A stretch of 64,000 bases of DNA from DATDMG01 sp036518955 (GTDB taxonomy: Bacteria > Actinomycetota > Actinomycetes > Actinomycetales > Kineosporiaceae): NCBI GenBank assembly GCA_036518955.1, contig DATDMG010000561.1, forward strand, positions 1-64,000. Direction: 5' to 3'. Each line of letters opens with the position of its first letter. Position 1 is the stretch's first letter. Under the pieces are notes generated by a model. It saw nothing but the letters and a program-made list of their open reading frames with translations, was not told the DNA's origin and did not search any database. Below, piece after piece: positions 25,891 through 36,996 of the stretch. Both the position numbers and the translations under genes were made by a program.

Positions 25891-27540
25891 TCACGGCAGG
25901 AACACCGCCGCGGACGCCGCCTGGTTGAGCAGCAGCGACGGGACCACGCCGAGGAGCACGGTGACCGACGCCGCGAGCATGATGGCGAACGTCGTCCCGA
26001 TGCCCGGGGCCGCGACGACGGCCTGGGCTCCGGTGGGTTCGCTGAAGTACATCAGGACGATGACCCGGACGTAGAAGAAGGCGGCGACCGCGCTCGCCAG
26101 CACACCGATCAGGGCCAGCACCCATCCGCCGTTGGCCACCGCGGCGGCGAAGACGGCGTACTTGCCCATGAAGCCACTGGTGAGCGGGATGCCGGCGAAG
26201 GCCAGCAGGAACAGGGTGAACAGCCCCGCCGTCACCGGGTGGCGCCGGCCGAGGCCCGCCCACTGCGACAGGTGCGTGGCCTCGCCACCCACCACGCCCT
26301 CCTCGCCGGAGTCCCGCACCAGACTGACCAGGGCGAACGCTCCGATCGTGGTGAACCCGTAGGCGGCCAGGTAGAAGAGCACCCCGGCGACGCCGGTCCG
26401 GTCCATCGCCAGCACGCCGACGAGCAGGAAGCCGGCATGCGCGATGGACGAGTACGCCAGCATCCGCTTCACGTCCGTCTGCACGATCGCGATCACCGAG
26501 CCGACGACCATGGTGAGGATCGCGACCCCCCACAGCGCCGGGGACCAGTCCCAGCGGACCTGCGGCACGGCCACGTAGGCGACCCGCAGCAGGGCACCGA
26601 AGGCGGCCACCTTCGTGCACGCGGCCATGAACCCGGTGACCGGGGTCGGTGCGCCCTGGTACACGTCCGGCGTCCAGACGTGGAAGGGGGACGCGCTCAC
26701 CTTGAACAGCAGGCCGACCGCCACCAGCGCCACCCCGAGAAGGAGCAGGCCCTCCTTCTGCAGCACCGGCGCGCCGGACGAGCCCGTGATCGCGGCGGCG
26801 ATGTCGGCGAGCCGCACCGATCCGGCGAACCCGTAGAGCATCGCCACGCCGTACAGGAAGAACGCGGACGAGAACGCGCCGAGGAGGAAGTACTTCATGC
26901 TCGCCTCCTGCGACAGCAGGCGACGGCGCCGGGCGAGCCCGCACATCAGGTACAGCGGCAGCGACAGGACCTCGAGCGCCACGAACATCGTCAGCAGGTC
27001 GTTGGACGCCGGGAACAGCAGCATCCCGCCCACCGAGAAGAGCAGCAACGGGAACACCTCGGACTGCACCAGCCCCGCCCGCCGGGCCGCCGCCTCCGCG
27101 TTCGAGCCCGGTACCGCCGAGGCCTGCGGCGCGAACGGCCCGCCCTCGTCGACCGAGCGGTCCGCCATCGTCAGCGCGGCGACGAGCGACAGGGCCAGGA
27201 TCGTCCCCTGCAGGAACAGCGCCGGCTTGTCGATCACCACCGCGCCCAGCACCGTGCTGCCGCTGCGTGCCACCCCGGCGGTCTCCACCGGCCTGCCCTG
27301 GATCGCCTGGACGACGACGGCGACCAGCCCGCCGAACATCGCCAGGACGGCGATCCCCTGCTGGACCCCGAGCCGCGCGGCCCGGGGCACGAACGCCTCG
27401 ACCAGCACGGCGAGCAGCGCGGCCCCGAACACGATCAGCATCGGCGCGACGGCCCGGTAGTCGACCGACGGGGCCTGGAACTCGATCGCCGACGGCAGCG
27501 ACGCCGGGAGAGCTGCCACGGCGGGGGCGAGCGAGATCAC
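25891..27540 (-). CDS. nuoN: NADH-quinone oxidoreductase subunit N
   Basis: Last gene of the complete nuo operon; proton-pumping subunit, 549 residues. Conserved Glu in VALEVLSLPLYLM, Lys in FKVSASPFHVWTPDVYQGAPTPV and the Lys of CTKVAAFGAL are present. The GTG start overlaps the nuoM stop (GTGA). A Ser/Val-rich loop (about 115-160) with SVDEGGPFAPQ separates the N-terminal helices from the antiporter core. Confidence 0.96.
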   Translation of the reverse strand: MISLAPAVAALPASLPSAIEFQAPSVDYRAVAPMLIVFGAALLAVLVEAFVPRAARLGVQQGIAVLAMFGGLVAVVVQAIQGRPVETAGVARSGSTVLGAVVIDKPALFLQGTILALSLVAALTMADRSVDEGGPFAPQASAVPGSNAEAAARRAGLVQSEVFPLLLFSVGGMLLFPASNDLLTMFVALEVLSLPLYLMCGLARRRRLLSQEASMKYFLLGAFSSAFFLYGVAMLYGFAGSVRLADIAAAITGSSGAPVLQKEGLLLLGVALVAVGLLFKVSASPFHVWTPDVYQGAPTPVTGFMAACTKVAAFGALLRVAYVAVPQVRWDWSPALWGVAILTMVVGSVIAIVQTDVKRMLAYSSIAHAGFLLVGVLAMDRTGVAGVLFYLAAYGFTTIGAFALVSLVRDSGEEGVVGGEATHLSQWAGLGRRHPVTAGLFTLFLLAFAGIPLTSGFMGKYAVFAAAVANGGWVLALIGVLASAVAAFFYVRVIVLMYFSEPTGAQAVVAAPGIGTTFAIMLAASVTVLLGVVPSLLLNQAASAAVFLP

Positions 27541-29075
27541 GGGTTCGTCCCTTCAACGGCGGGCTTCACGCCGGCCACGGTCGGAGCGGGATCGGTCGAG
27601 CCGACCTGGTGCATCGTCCGGCTCACCGCGGGGTTGAGCGCGTCCAGCACCGGCTTGGGGTACCAGCCGAGGGCGATGATGACGGCGACGAGCGGTGCCA
27701 CCACCCACGCCTCCCGCGCGGAGAGGTCCTTCCAGCCGCGCGCGTACTCCTGCGCGGGGCCGGTGAACATCCGCTGGTAGGTCAACAGGATGTAGAGCGC
27801 CGCCAGCACGATCCCGAGCGTCGCCACCGCCGCGGCGACCGGGTAGCGGGTGAACGTACCGACGAGCACCAGGAACTCGCTGATGAAACTGGACAGGCCG
27901 GGCAGCGCCAGACCGGAGAGACCGGCGAGCAGGAAGGTCCCGGCGAGCAGCGGGGTGCTGCGCTGCAGACCGCCGTAGTCGTCGATCCGGGTCGACCCGC
28001 GGCGCGCCGCCAGCATCCCGGCGATGAGGAACAGCGCCGCGGTCGAGAAACCGTGGTTGACCATGTACAGCGCAGACCCGGACTGGCCGTACGACGTCAT
28101 CGCGAAGATGCCGAGCACGATGAACCCGAAGTGCGAGATCGAGGTGTAGGCGATGAGCCGCTTCAGGTCGCTCTGCCCGATGGCGAGCAGCGCGCCGTAG
28201 ATGACCGAGACGACGGCGAGGGCGAGCACCACCGGTGCCGCCCAGTGGGAGGCCCGCGGGAAGAGCGGCAGGCAGAGCGTGATCATCCCGAAGGTGCCGA
28301 CCTTGTCCAGGACTCCGACGAGCAGGACGGCGACGCCCGCGGGCGCCTCGGCCGCGGCGTCCGGCAGCCAGGTGTGCACCGGCCACATCGGCGCCTTGAC
28401 CGCGAAGGCGAAGAAGAAGCCCAGGAACAGCAGGCGCTCGGTGACCGTGCTGGAGAAGTGCAGGCCGGTCAGGGCGCTGGTGAGAAAACCCTGGGTGCCG
28501 CGCGGCCCCTGCGCGTAGAGACCGATCACCGCGACCAGCATCACCAGGCCGCCCAGGAGCGAGTACAGCAGGAACTTCACGGCCGCGTACCGGCGCCGGG
28601 CCCCGCCGAACTGCCCGATCAGGAAGTACACCGGGATCAGCATCGCCTCGAAGAAGACGTAGAACAGGAACACGTCCCGGGCGGCGAAGACGCCGACCAT
28701 GAACGTCTCCAGCACCAGGACCAGCCCGTAGAAGGCGCGGGCACGCTCGTCCAGCACCTCGTTCCAGGCCGCCAGGATGCAGATCGGGACCAGGACGGCG
28801 GACAGCGCGACCATCACCAGCGCGATCCCGTCGACCCCGAGCGCATAGCTCACCCCGAACTGCGGGATCCAGCTCCGCTGCTCGGTGAACTGGTAGGCGG
28901 CCGCCTTCGCGACGTCGAACTGCAGCGCCATCGCCAGGGTCACCGCGAGCGTGACCAGCGACGCGCCCAGGGCCACCAGGCGCACGGCGCGGACGTCGTT
29001 CTTCGGCAGCAACCCGACGGCGACGGCGCCCAGCAGGGGCAGCACGCCGATCGTGGTCAGCCAGGGCAGCGACAT
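27537..29075 (-). CDS. nuoM: NADH-quinone oxidoreductase subunit M
   Basis: Proton-pumping subunit, 512 residues. Family motifs: Glu in FYVFFEAMLIPVYFLIGQFG, Lys in FAVKAPMWPVHTWLPDAAAEAP, and LLVGVLDKVGTFGM. The ATG at 29075 follows nuoL after 19 nt. Some twenty residues at the C-terminus are hydrophilic. Confidence 0.96.
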   Translation of the reverse strand: MSLPWLTTIGVLPLLGAVAVGLLPKNDVRAVRLVALGASLVTLAVTLAMALQFDVAKAAAYQFTEQRSWIPQFGVSYALGVDGIALVMVALSAVLVPICILAAWNEVLDERARAFYGLVLVLETFMVGVFAARDVFLFYVFFEAMLIPVYFLIGQFGGARRRYAAVKFLLYSLLGGLVMLVAVIGLYAQGPRGTQGFLTSALTGLHFSSTVTERLLFLGFFFAFAVKAPMWPVHTWLPDAAAEAPAGVAVLLVGVLDKVGTFGMITLCLPLFPRASHWAAPVVLALAVVSVIYGALLAIGQSDLKRLIAYTSISHFGFIVLGIFAMTSYGQSGSALYMVNHGFSTAALFLIAGMLAARRGSTRIDDYGGLQRSTPLLAGTFLLAGLSGLALPGLSSFISEFLVLVGTFTRYPVAAAVATLGIVLAALYILLTYQRMFTGPAQEYARGWKDLSAREAWVVAPLVAVIIALGWYPKPVLDALNPAVSRTMHQVGSTDPAPTVAGVKPAVEGTNP

Positions 29076-29094
29076 GTCTGGATTACCGTGCCTC

Positions 29095-31065
29095 TCAACC
29101 GATCCGGACGGCGAGGACGCCCAGGACGAGCACCAGGACGCCAGCCAGCATGGACATCGCGTAGGAGCGGACGAACCCGGTCTGCCAGCGGCGCAACCGG
29201 CCGCCCAGCCCGCCGATGGCGGCAGCGAGACCCCGCACCGCGCCGTCCACCCCCTTGTTGTCGACGAAGACCAGCGACCGGGTCAGGTACTGCCCGGGGC
29301 GCATGAACACGGCCTCGTTGACGTCGTCCTGGAAGAGGTCGCGACGGGCCGCCCGGGTGAGCAGCGAGCCGCGCGGCGCCACCCCGGGCACCGGCGCCAC
29401 CCCGTACTGCCGCCACGCCAGGGCCGCGCCGAGGACGACCAGCACCAGGGTCACGGCCATCAGCACGTACTTGCCGACGACCGGCTCGCCGCCGGCCACC
29501 GGGCCGATGGTCGGCTCCAGCCAGGTCTCGAACCGGCCGCCCGCCACGAGCAGCCCACCGAGCCCGATCGACCCGATGGCGAGGATCCACATCGGCACCG
29601 TCATCAAGGCCGGCGACTCGTGCGGATGGGCATCCGCTGGCCAGCGCTTGCGGCCGTGGAACGTCATGAAGAAGAGCCGGGACATGTAGAAGGCCGTGAT
29701 TCCGGCTCCGATCATCGCCGTCAGCCCGAAGACCCACGGCCGCCAGCCGGTCCCGGTCGAGAACGCGACCTCGATGATGCCGTCCTTGCTCCAGAAGCCG
29801 GAGAAGGGCGGGACGCCGAGGATGGCGAGCCAGCCGAAGCCGAACGTGATCCAGGTGGCCCGCATCACCGGGTACAGGTCACCGAAGCGGCGCATCTCGA
29901 CCGAGTCGTTCATCCCGTGCATGACCGATCCGGCCCCGAGGAACATTCCCGCCTTGAAGAAGCCGTGGGTCAGCAGGTGCAGGATCGCGAACACGTACCC
30001 GACGCCGCCCAGCCCGGCCGCCAGCGTCATGTAGCCGATCTGCGACATGGTCGACGCGGCCAGTGCCTTCTTGATGTCGTCCTTGGCACAGCCGACGATC
30101 GCCCCGAACACCAGGGTGACCGCACCGACGAACGCGACGACGAGCCGGGCGTTCGGCGCACCCTCGTAGATGGGGCCGCTGCGGACGACGAGATAGACGC
30201 CGGCCGTCACCATCGTGGCGGCGTGGATCAGGGCCGACACCGGTGTCGGGCCGGCCATCGCGTCGCCGAGCCAGGACTGCAGCGGGAACTGCGCCGACTT
30301 GCCGCACGCGCCGAGCAGGAGCAGCAGCCCGATCGCGGTGAGCAGCCCCTGGGAGGCCTTGCCGGTGTTGCCCAACACGCCCTGGTAGGAGACCGAGCCG
30401 AATCCGGCGAACATCGCCATGATGGCCAGGGACAACCCGAGGTCGCCGACCCGGTTGACGACGAACGCCTTCTTCGCCGCCGTGGCGTAGACCGGATTGG
30501 CGTTCCAGAACCCGATCAGCAGGTACGACGCCAGGCCCACGCCCTCCCAGCCGACGAACATCAGCAGGTAGGAGTCGGCGAGGACGAGCAGGAGCATCGA
30601 CGCGACGAAGAGGTCGAGGTACGCGAAGAAGCGCCGCCGGTCGGGGTCGTGCTGCATGTACGCGACCGAGTAGACCAGGATGAGCGAGCCCACGAACGTG
30701 ACCAGGAGCACGAAGGCCACGGACAGCGGGTCCAGCAGCAGCCCGGCGTCGACGTGGAAAGGGCCGGCCGGCACCCAGGTGAACAGGGTGAGGTCGCGGG
30801 CCCGGTGCGCCGGGGACAGACCCCGCAGGTCGAGGAACAGCAGTGCGCCCCAGACGAACGCGGCCCACGACAGCCCCACCGCGAGCCAGTGCCCCCACCG
30901 ATCGGTGCGCCGTCCGCCGAGCAGCAGGACGGCGGCTCCCGCGAGCGGCAGGGCGACCAGGATCCAGGCGCCGGTCTGCGGCATGCCGGCCGCGGGCTCG
31001 AACCCGGCGCGTCCGCTGTCGGCGGCCGCCGCCAGGGCCGGTGCGGCGGCGATCAGGTCAGTCAC
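29095..31065 (-). CDS. nuoL: NADH-quinone oxidoreductase subunit L
   Basis: Distal proton pump with the long lateral helix, 656 residues. Motifs: Glu in FVGWEGVGLASYLLIGFW, Lys in CGKSAQFPLQSWLGDAMAGPTPVS, His in ALIHAATMVTAGVYL. GTG start at 31065, 10 nt after nuoK. The region after about residue 500 carries the C-terminal helices with a Pro/Gly-rich linker. Confidence 0.96.
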   Translation of the reverse strand: MTDLIAAAPALAAAADSGRAGFEPAAGMPQTGAWILVALPLAGAAVLLLGGRRTDRWGHWLAVGLSWAAFVWGALLFLDLRGLSPAHRARDLTLFTWVPAGPFHVDAGLLLDPLSVAFVLLVTFVGSLILVYSVAYMQHDPDRRRFFAYLDLFVASMLLLVLADSYLLMFVGWEGVGLASYLLIGFWNANPVYATAAKKAFVVNRVGDLGLSLAIMAMFAGFGSVSYQGVLGNTGKASQGLLTAIGLLLLLGACGKSAQFPLQSWLGDAMAGPTPVSALIHAATMVTAGVYLVVRSGPIYEGAPNARLVVAFVGAVTLVFGAIVGCAKDDIKKALAASTMSQIGYMTLAAGLGGVGYVFAILHLLTHGFFKAGMFLGAGSVMHGMNDSVEMRRFGDLYPVMRATWITFGFGWLAILGVPPFSGFWSKDGIIEVAFSTGTGWRPWVFGLTAMIGAGITAFYMSRLFFMTFHGRKRWPADAHPHESPALMTVPMWILAIGSIGLGGLLVAGGRFETWLEPTIGPVAGGEPVVGKYVLMAVTLVLVVLGAALAWRQYGVAPVPGVAPRGSLLTRAARRDLFQDDVNEAVFMRPGQYLTRSLVFVDNKGVDGAVRGLAAAIGGLGGRLRRWQTGFVRSYAMSMLAGVLVLVLGVLAVRIG

Positions 31066-31075
31066 GGTCCGCCTC

Positions 31076-31375
31076 TCAGTACTTCAACAGGTTCGCGTCG
31101 TCGACCGAGGCCGAGCGCCGGGTTCGGAAGATGGACATGATGATCGCCAGTCCGACGACGACCTCCGCCGCGGCGACGAGCATCACGAACAGTGCGATCA
31201 CCTGTCCGTCGATGTTCCCCTGCATCCGGGCGAACGTGACGAACGCCAGGTTGGTCGCGTTCAGCATGAGCTCCACACCCATGAACACGATGATCGCGTT
31301 GCGCCGCACCAGCACCGTCACCCCGCCGACGGCGAACAGGACGGCGGACAGGTACAGCCACCAGGCCAGGTTCAC
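31076..31375 (-). CDS. nuoK: NADH-quinone oxidoreductase subunit K
   Basis: 99 residues, the normal size for the family. Three membrane segments with Glu in VFMGVELMLNATNL and Glu in VAAAEVVVGLAI. GTG at 31375 overlaps the nuoJ stop (GTGA). Unlike NuoK2 of the second set it has no C-terminal extension. Confidence 0.95.
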   Translation of the reverse strand: MNLAWWLYLSAVLFAVGGVTVLVRRNAIIVFMGVELMLNATNLAFVTFARMQGNIDGQVIALFVMLVAAAEVVVGLAIIMSIFRTRRSASVDDANLLKY

Positions 31376-32208
31376 GCGTGATCGTCCTCCGAGTCGGCCG
31401 AGCCCGCCGGGCCCCCTCGCTGGGAGCCGTTGAGGCTCGTCTCGTCCAGCTCGAGGGGCGCGCGCACCTCGGCGTCGATGGTCCGGGTCTCGGCGAGCCG
31501 GTCGCCCGCCGGCAGGTTCTGGCCGCGCGCGGCGAGGACCCGGGAGACGGACAGCTCGCTCGGCGTCCCGTCCGGCAGCAGTGCCGGGGTGTCGACCGCG
31601 TTGTGCCGGGCGAACACCCCGGGGGCGGGCAGCGGTGCCTTGACGGCGCCCTCCCGGATCCGGCGGACGGCGAGCTGGCGCTGCGTCGGCCGTGGTACCA
31701 GCCGCTCCCGGTGCGCCAGCACCATGGCGCCGAGGGCGGCGGTGATGAGCAACGCGCCGGTCACCTCGAACGCCCAGACGTAGGTGCCGAAGATCTCGCC
31801 CGCCACCGCGCCCACGTTGCCGTCGGCGTTCACGCCGGCCAGGCCGGCCGGCGTGCCGTACCGCACCGTGCCCAGGACGCCGAGCAGCAGGACGAGGACG
31901 CCCAGCCCGGACAGCGCGGCGGCCCCCCGCTGTCCTTTGATCGTCTCCACCAGCGAGTCGGCGGAGTCGACGCCGATCAGCATCAGGACGAAGAGGAACA
32001 GCATCATCACGGCGCCGGTGTACACGAACACCTGCACGCCGCCGAGGAACGGCGCCTGCTGGGCGAAGTACACGACGCCGAGGCCCACCATCACCAGGGC
32101 CATGCACAGCGCCACGTGCACCGCCTTCTTGGCGAACAGCAGTCCGATCGCCCCGAGCACCATGACCGGGGCGACGACCCAGAACAGAACCGCCTCGCCA
32201 CCGCTCAC
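31372..32208 (-). CDS. nuoJ: NADH-quinone oxidoreductase subunit J
   Basis: 278 residues. Five membrane segments in the first 170 residues, with VHVALCMALVMVGLGVVYFAQQAPFLGGVQ split across the flexible region and VYTGAVMMLFLFVLMLIG. A hydrophilic, acidic tail of about 105 residues follows, longer than in most NuoJ. GTG at 32208 overlaps the nuoI stop. Confidence 0.95.
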   Translation of the reverse strand: MSGGEAVLFWVVAPVMVLGAIGLLFAKKAVHVALCMALVMVGLGVVYFAQQAPFLGGVQVFVYTGAVMMLFLFVLMLIGVDSADSLVETIKGQRGAAALSGLGVLVLLLGVLGTVRYGTPAGLAGVNADGNVGAVAGEIFGTYVWAFEVTGALLITAALGAMVLAHRERLVPRPTQRQLAVRRIREGAVKAPLPAPGVFARHNAVDTPALLPDGTPSELSVSRVLAARGQNLPAGDRLAETRTIDAEVRAPLELDETSLNGSQRGGPAGSADSEDDHA

Positions 32209-32882
32209 CGCGCCGCTCCCGTCGTGGTCGCGCCGTGTCGCGCGGGCGTGCTCGGTCCGGCTGCACCGGCCGGATCGGCCTGGTCGACCGGATCGGCCTC
32301 ACCGGTGCCGTCGACCGGCCCCGGTCGGGCCTCGACCCATGCCCGCTGCTCGGCGACGGCCTCGGTGACCTTGCCCGCGTAGTAGTCCTTCTCGGTCGTG
32401 CCCGGCACCATCGGGTGCGGCGACTCGAGCATCCCCGACTGCAGCGGGGCCAGCAGATCCTTCTTCTCGTAGATCAGGCCACGGCGGCTGGGCCCGGCCA
32501 ACTCGTAGAAGTTCGTCATCGTCAGCGCCCGGGTCGGGCAGGCCTCGATGCACAGCCCGCAGAGGATGCAGCGCAGGTAGTTGATCTGGTAGACGCGGCC
32601 GTACCGCTCACCCGGGGAGTAGCGCTCCTCCTCGGTGTTGTCCGCACCCTCCACGTAGATCGCGTCCGCCGGGCAGGCCCACGCGCACAGCTCGCAGCCC
32701 ACGCACTTCTCCAGCCCGTCCGGGTGCCGGTTGAGCTGGTGGCGGCCGTGGAACCGCGGCTGGGTGGGAACCTTCTGCTCCGGGTACTCCTCGGTGACGA
32801 CCGGCGTGAACATCGTCGTGAACGTCACGCCGAACCCGGCCACCGAGGCGAACAGCCCCGGCTGCTCCGTCGGCTCAGCCAC
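32205..32882 (-). CDS. nuoI: NADH-quinone oxidoreductase subunit I
   Basis: Two-[4Fe-4S] subunit, 225 residues, with CVGCELCAWACP and CILCGLCIEACP. The N-terminal part has TEEYPEQKV and RFHGRHQLNRHPDGLEKC, a classical NuoI lead-in. The last 40 residues are Asp/Pro/Ala-rich. GTG at 32882 overlaps the nuoH end by 8 nt. Confidence 0.96.
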   Translation of the reverse strand: MAEPTEQPGLFASVAGFGVTFTTMFTPVVTEEYPEQKVPTQPRFHGRHQLNRHPDGLEKCVGCELCAWACPADAIYVEGADNTEEERYSPGERYGRVYQINYLRCILCGLCIEACPTRALTMTNFYELAGPSRRGLIYEKKDLLAPLQSGMLESPHPMVPGTTEKDYYAGKVTEAVAEQRAWVEARPGPVDGTGEADPVDQADPAGAAGPSTPARHGATTTGAAR

Positions 32883-34308
32883 GGCGCACCTCCTCGTCGT
32901 CCGTCGCGGTCGCCGTCGACGGCGTGTCGACAGCCCTCGGGCCGGCGGTCGCCGTCCCCGGGTCGCCTCCCTGCGCCGGGACCTTGCCGAGCACGGGACC
33001 GGCGGTGCGGCGGATGGTCTGCCCGGGCATCGGCGGCACAGGGTAGCCGCCTTCGAAGGGGTCGATCTCCGTCGGTACGCCGACCCGGCGCGCCCGGGCG
33101 GCCTCCTCCTCCCGCCGGGTGCTCGCCAGGAACGCCCACAGCACGAACCCGACGATGGCCAGCAGCCCGACGAAGAGCGCCAGCCGCGCGGCCCCCTGCG
33201 GGTTCTGCACCCGCAGGGCCCGGATCATCGAGACCGCCATGATCCACAACAGCCCGGCCGGGATCAGGAACTTCCAGCCGAACCGCATGAACTGGTCGTA
33301 GCGCAGCCGCGGCAGGGTGCCGCGCAGCCAGATGAACACGAAGATGAAGACCAACGTCTTGAGCACGAACCACAGCACCGGCCACCAGTCGCGGTTCAGC
33401 ATGCCGCCGCCGATCGCCGACAGCGGCCAGGGTGCCCGCCACCCGCCGAGGAAGAGCGTGGTCGCGATGGCCGAGACCGTGATCAGGTTGACGTACTCGG
33501 CGAGGAAGAAGAGGGCGAACTTCAGCGAGGAGTACTCGGTGTGGAACCCGCCCACCAGCTCGCCCTCCGCCTCCGGCAGGTCGAACGGCGCCCGGTTGGT
33601 CTCACCCACCATCGCGATGCAGTAGATGACGAACGCGACCGGCAACTGGAGCGCGAACCAGGACGGCAGCCACACGCTGTGCCCGGCGAGCGTGATCGAG
33701 CTGCCGGAGGCCTGCGCCTCCACGATCTGCGAGGTCGACATCGACCCGGCGTAGAGGAAGACGCTGATCAGGGCCAGTCCCATCGCGATCTCGTAGGAGA
33801 TCACCTGCGCCGACGAGCGGAGCGCGCCGAGCAGCGGGTAGGTCGAACCGGACGACCAGCCGGCGAGCACGATCCCGTAGACGCCGACGGCGGCGACAGC
33901 CAGCACGAACAACACCGCAACCGGCAGGTCGGTCAGTTGCAGCGGAGTGTGGATGCTGGTGAAGGGGATCCGCGCGACCGGCCCGAACGGGATCACCGAG
34001 AAGGCCAGGAAGCACGTGGTGCAGGAGATCACCGGCGCGACGATGAAGACCACCCGGTCGGCGGCCTTGGGAATGATGTCCTCCTTGAGCGCCAGCTTGA
34101 CGCCGTCCGCGAGGCCCTGGACGACGCCGAACGGGCCCACCCGGTTCGGGCCGGGGCGGGACTGCATCCGGGCGACGACACGCCGCTCGCCCCAGATCGT
34201 GAGCAGGGTGAGCAGGACCAGGAAGACGAAGATGAACAGCGCCTTCCCGAAGATCACCCACCCGTTGTCCCCGTGGAAGTCCAGCGCGGGGTTCTCGGCG
34301 GAGAGCAC
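32875..34308 (-). CDS. nuoH: NADH-quinone oxidoreductase subunit H
   Basis: Quinone-chamber membrane subunit, 477 residues. Family stretches include GERRVVARMQSRPGPNRVGP, LADGVKLALKEDIIP and the loop ETNRAPFDLPEAEGELVGGF. About 80 C-terminal residues beyond the last helix are charged and Pro-rich. GTG at 34308 starts 1 nt after the nuoG stop. Confidence 0.96.
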   Translation of the reverse strand: MLSAENPALDFHGDNGWVIFGKALFIFVFLVLLTLLTIWGERRVVARMQSRPGPNRVGPFGVVQGLADGVKLALKEDIIPKAADRVVFIVAPVISCTTCFLAFSVIPFGPVARIPFTSIHTPLQLTDLPVAVLFVLAVAAVGVYGIVLAGWSSGSTYPLLGALRSSAQVISYEIAMGLALISVFLYAGSMSTSQIVEAQASGSSITLAGHSVWLPSWFALQLPVAFVIYCIAMVGETNRAPFDLPEAEGELVGGFHTEYSSLKFALFFLAEYVNLITVSAIATTLFLGGWRAPWPLSAIGGGMLNRDWWPVLWFVLKTLVFIFVFIWLRGTLPRLRYDQFMRFGWKFLIPAGLLWIMAVSMIRALRVQNPQGAARLALFVGLLAIVGFVLWAFLASTRREEEAARARRVGVPTEIDPFEGGYPVPPMPGQTIRRTAGPVLGKVPAQGGDPGTATAGPRAVDTPSTATATDDEEVRRG

Positions 34309-34309
34309 G

Positions 34310-36996
34310 TCATGCCCCCTTCGTGTCGGGCGCGATCGAGACCAGGGCTCCGGCGACGGCCCCGAGCGTGGCGCGAACCGCGCTCGATGTCGAATTCGTG
34401 GGGATCCAGACGACGCGGTCCGGAACAGCCGTGATCAACACCGGTAACGTCACCGTGCCCCGGGACGTCGAGACGGCCAGCCGTCCGCCCGGAGCCAGCC
34501 CGATCTCCGCCGCGGTGGCCGCCGAGATCCGGGCGAGGGCGCGGTGCGCGGTGCCGGCGAGGTACGGCTCGCCGTCCTGCATCCGGCCGTTGTCCAGCAA
34601 CAGCTGCCAGGTCGACAGGACCGCCTGGCCGGGCTCCGGGCGCGGCAGGTCGCCCGGCGGGACAGCGGGAGCCGAGGCCCGGACCCCCTCCCACGCGTCC
34701 AGTTCGGCGATCTCGCCGCGGACCCGCTCGACGCCGCGCAGCCCGATCGGGGCGTCCATCGCGTCCGCGAGCATGTCGAGCACCCGGAAGTCCGGCAGCG
34801 CGTTCGACGTCAGCGCCGGGCCGAAGGCCCGCCGTCGACCCTCCCAGTCGACGAACGTACCGGCCTTCGCCGGCACCGGCGCCACCGGGAAGACCACGTC
34901 TGCCCGCTCGGTGACCGCGCCGGCCCGCAGCTCCAGGCTGACCACGAACTGCGCGGCGTCCAACCCCGCCAGCGCCAGTGCCGGGTCCGGCAGGTCGGCC
35001 GGGTCGACGCCGCCCACGACCAGCCCGGCCAGCTGGCCGGACGCCGCGGCGGCCAGCATCGCCGACGTGTCCCGGCCGGGCAGCGACGGCAGGCCGTCCA
35101 CGCCCCAGACCGTCTTGACGTCGACCCGGGCCGCGGCGTCCCCGACCGGGCGACCACCCGGCAGCAGGGACGGCAGCGCGCCGGCCTCGAGCGCCCCACG
35201 CTCGCCCGCCCGCCGCGGCACCCAGGCGAGTCGGACCCCGGTCGCCTCGCGCAGCCGCAGCAGCGCGGACAACGCACCCGGGACCGTCGCCAGACGCTCG
35301 CCGACGAGGACGACGGCCCCCGGCAGCCGGACCGCGTCGGCGGCCTCGCCCACCTCCGCCGCGCCGTCCAGCAGGGCCTGCACCACCTCGGCCTCGGTGC
35401 CGGGCGCCGCCGGCACCAGCCGCGCGCCCAGCTTCAGCAGGCCGCGGTCCGCCCACGGTGCGATCGCGTGGACGGCGAGCCCGCGGGCGACGGCCTTGCG
35501 CAGCCGGAGGAAGACGATCGGCGACTCCTCCTCCGGCGCCAGCCCGACGAGGAGCACGCTCGGCGCCGCCTCCAGGTCCGCGTACGTGACCCCGAGCCCG
35601 GAACCGGCGACCGCGTGCGCGAGGAAGGACTCCTCCTCGGCGGAGTGCGGCCGGGCCCGGAAGTCGACGTCGTTGCTGCCGAGCACGACCCGGGCGAACT
35701 TGGCGTACGCGTACGCGTCCTCGAGCGTCGCTCGGCCGCCGACGAGCACGCCGACCCCGGACGCCGCACGGGTGGCCGCCAGGCCGGCCGCGGCGGCGTC
35801 GAGGGCCTCCGGCCAGCTGGCGACCCGCAGCTCGCCGGTGGCGGCGTCCCGGACGAGCGGGTGGGTGAGCCGGTCCGGCGCGGTGGCGTAGGCGAAGGCC
35901 CAGCGACCCTTGTCGCAGTTCCAGTCCTCGTTCACGACCGGGTCCTCGAGCGCGAGGCGGCGGGTGACGACGCCGCGGCGGTGGTCGATCCGCAACCCGC
36001 AGCCGGAGGCGCAGTGCTCGCACACCGCCGGCGTGGAGACCAGGTCGAACGGCCTGGCCCGGAACCGGTACGCGGCCCCGGTGAGCGCGCCCACCGGGCA
36101 GATCTGCACCGTGTTGCCGCTGAAGTAGCTGGCGAACGGCTGTCCGGACTCGTCCAGCAGCGCCTCGCCGAGGGTGGAGCGACCGCCCGCCAGAGCGTCC
36201 GTGCCGTACATCCCGACCCGGTGCGTGGTGTCGCGGTCGGCGTCCGCGCCACGGGACTCGTCGTGCTCGGCGCCCTGCACGTGCGCGGCCGGGTCCGGCG
36301 AACCGGGCACGATCCCGGTGCCGTCGAGGCCACCGGCGTAGCCGAGCACGGCCGGCGAGAACGTCCCGATCTGCTGCTGCGCACCGCGCATCTGCAGGTC
36401 GATGAACGGGTCGCCGGCGATCTCCTGGGAGAACCGGGTGCAGCGCTGGCAGAGCACGCAGCGTTCGCGGTCCAGCAGGACCGCCGTGGAGATCTTGATG
36501 GGCTTGGGGAACGTCCGCTTGGTCTCGACGAACCGGCTGGTCGCCGGACCGTTCGCCATCGCCTGGTTCTGCAGCGGACACTCGCCGCCCTTGTCGCAGA
36601 TCGGGCAGTCGAGCGGGTGATTGATCAACAGCAGCTCCATCACGCCGCGCTGCGCCTTCTGCGCGGCGGGCGAGGTGTACTGCGTGTTCACCGCCATCCC
36701 AGGCGTCGCCTCGAGGGTGCACGCCGCCTGCGGCTTGGGCATCTTTCGCAACGACCCGTCGGGGCCGGGCGTGGCGACGTCCACCAGGCACTGCCGGCAG
36801 GCGCCGGCGGGGGAGAGCAGCGGATGATCGCAGAACCGCGGGACGGCGATCCCGATCTGCTCCGCCGCGCGGATCACCAGGGTGCCCTTCGGCACGCTCA
36901 CCTCGACGTCGTCGATGGTGAGGGTCACCAGATCGGCCGGCGGGCTCGGCTGGTCCGGTCCCGCGGCACCGGCCGGCGGGTTGGCGGTCACGGTCA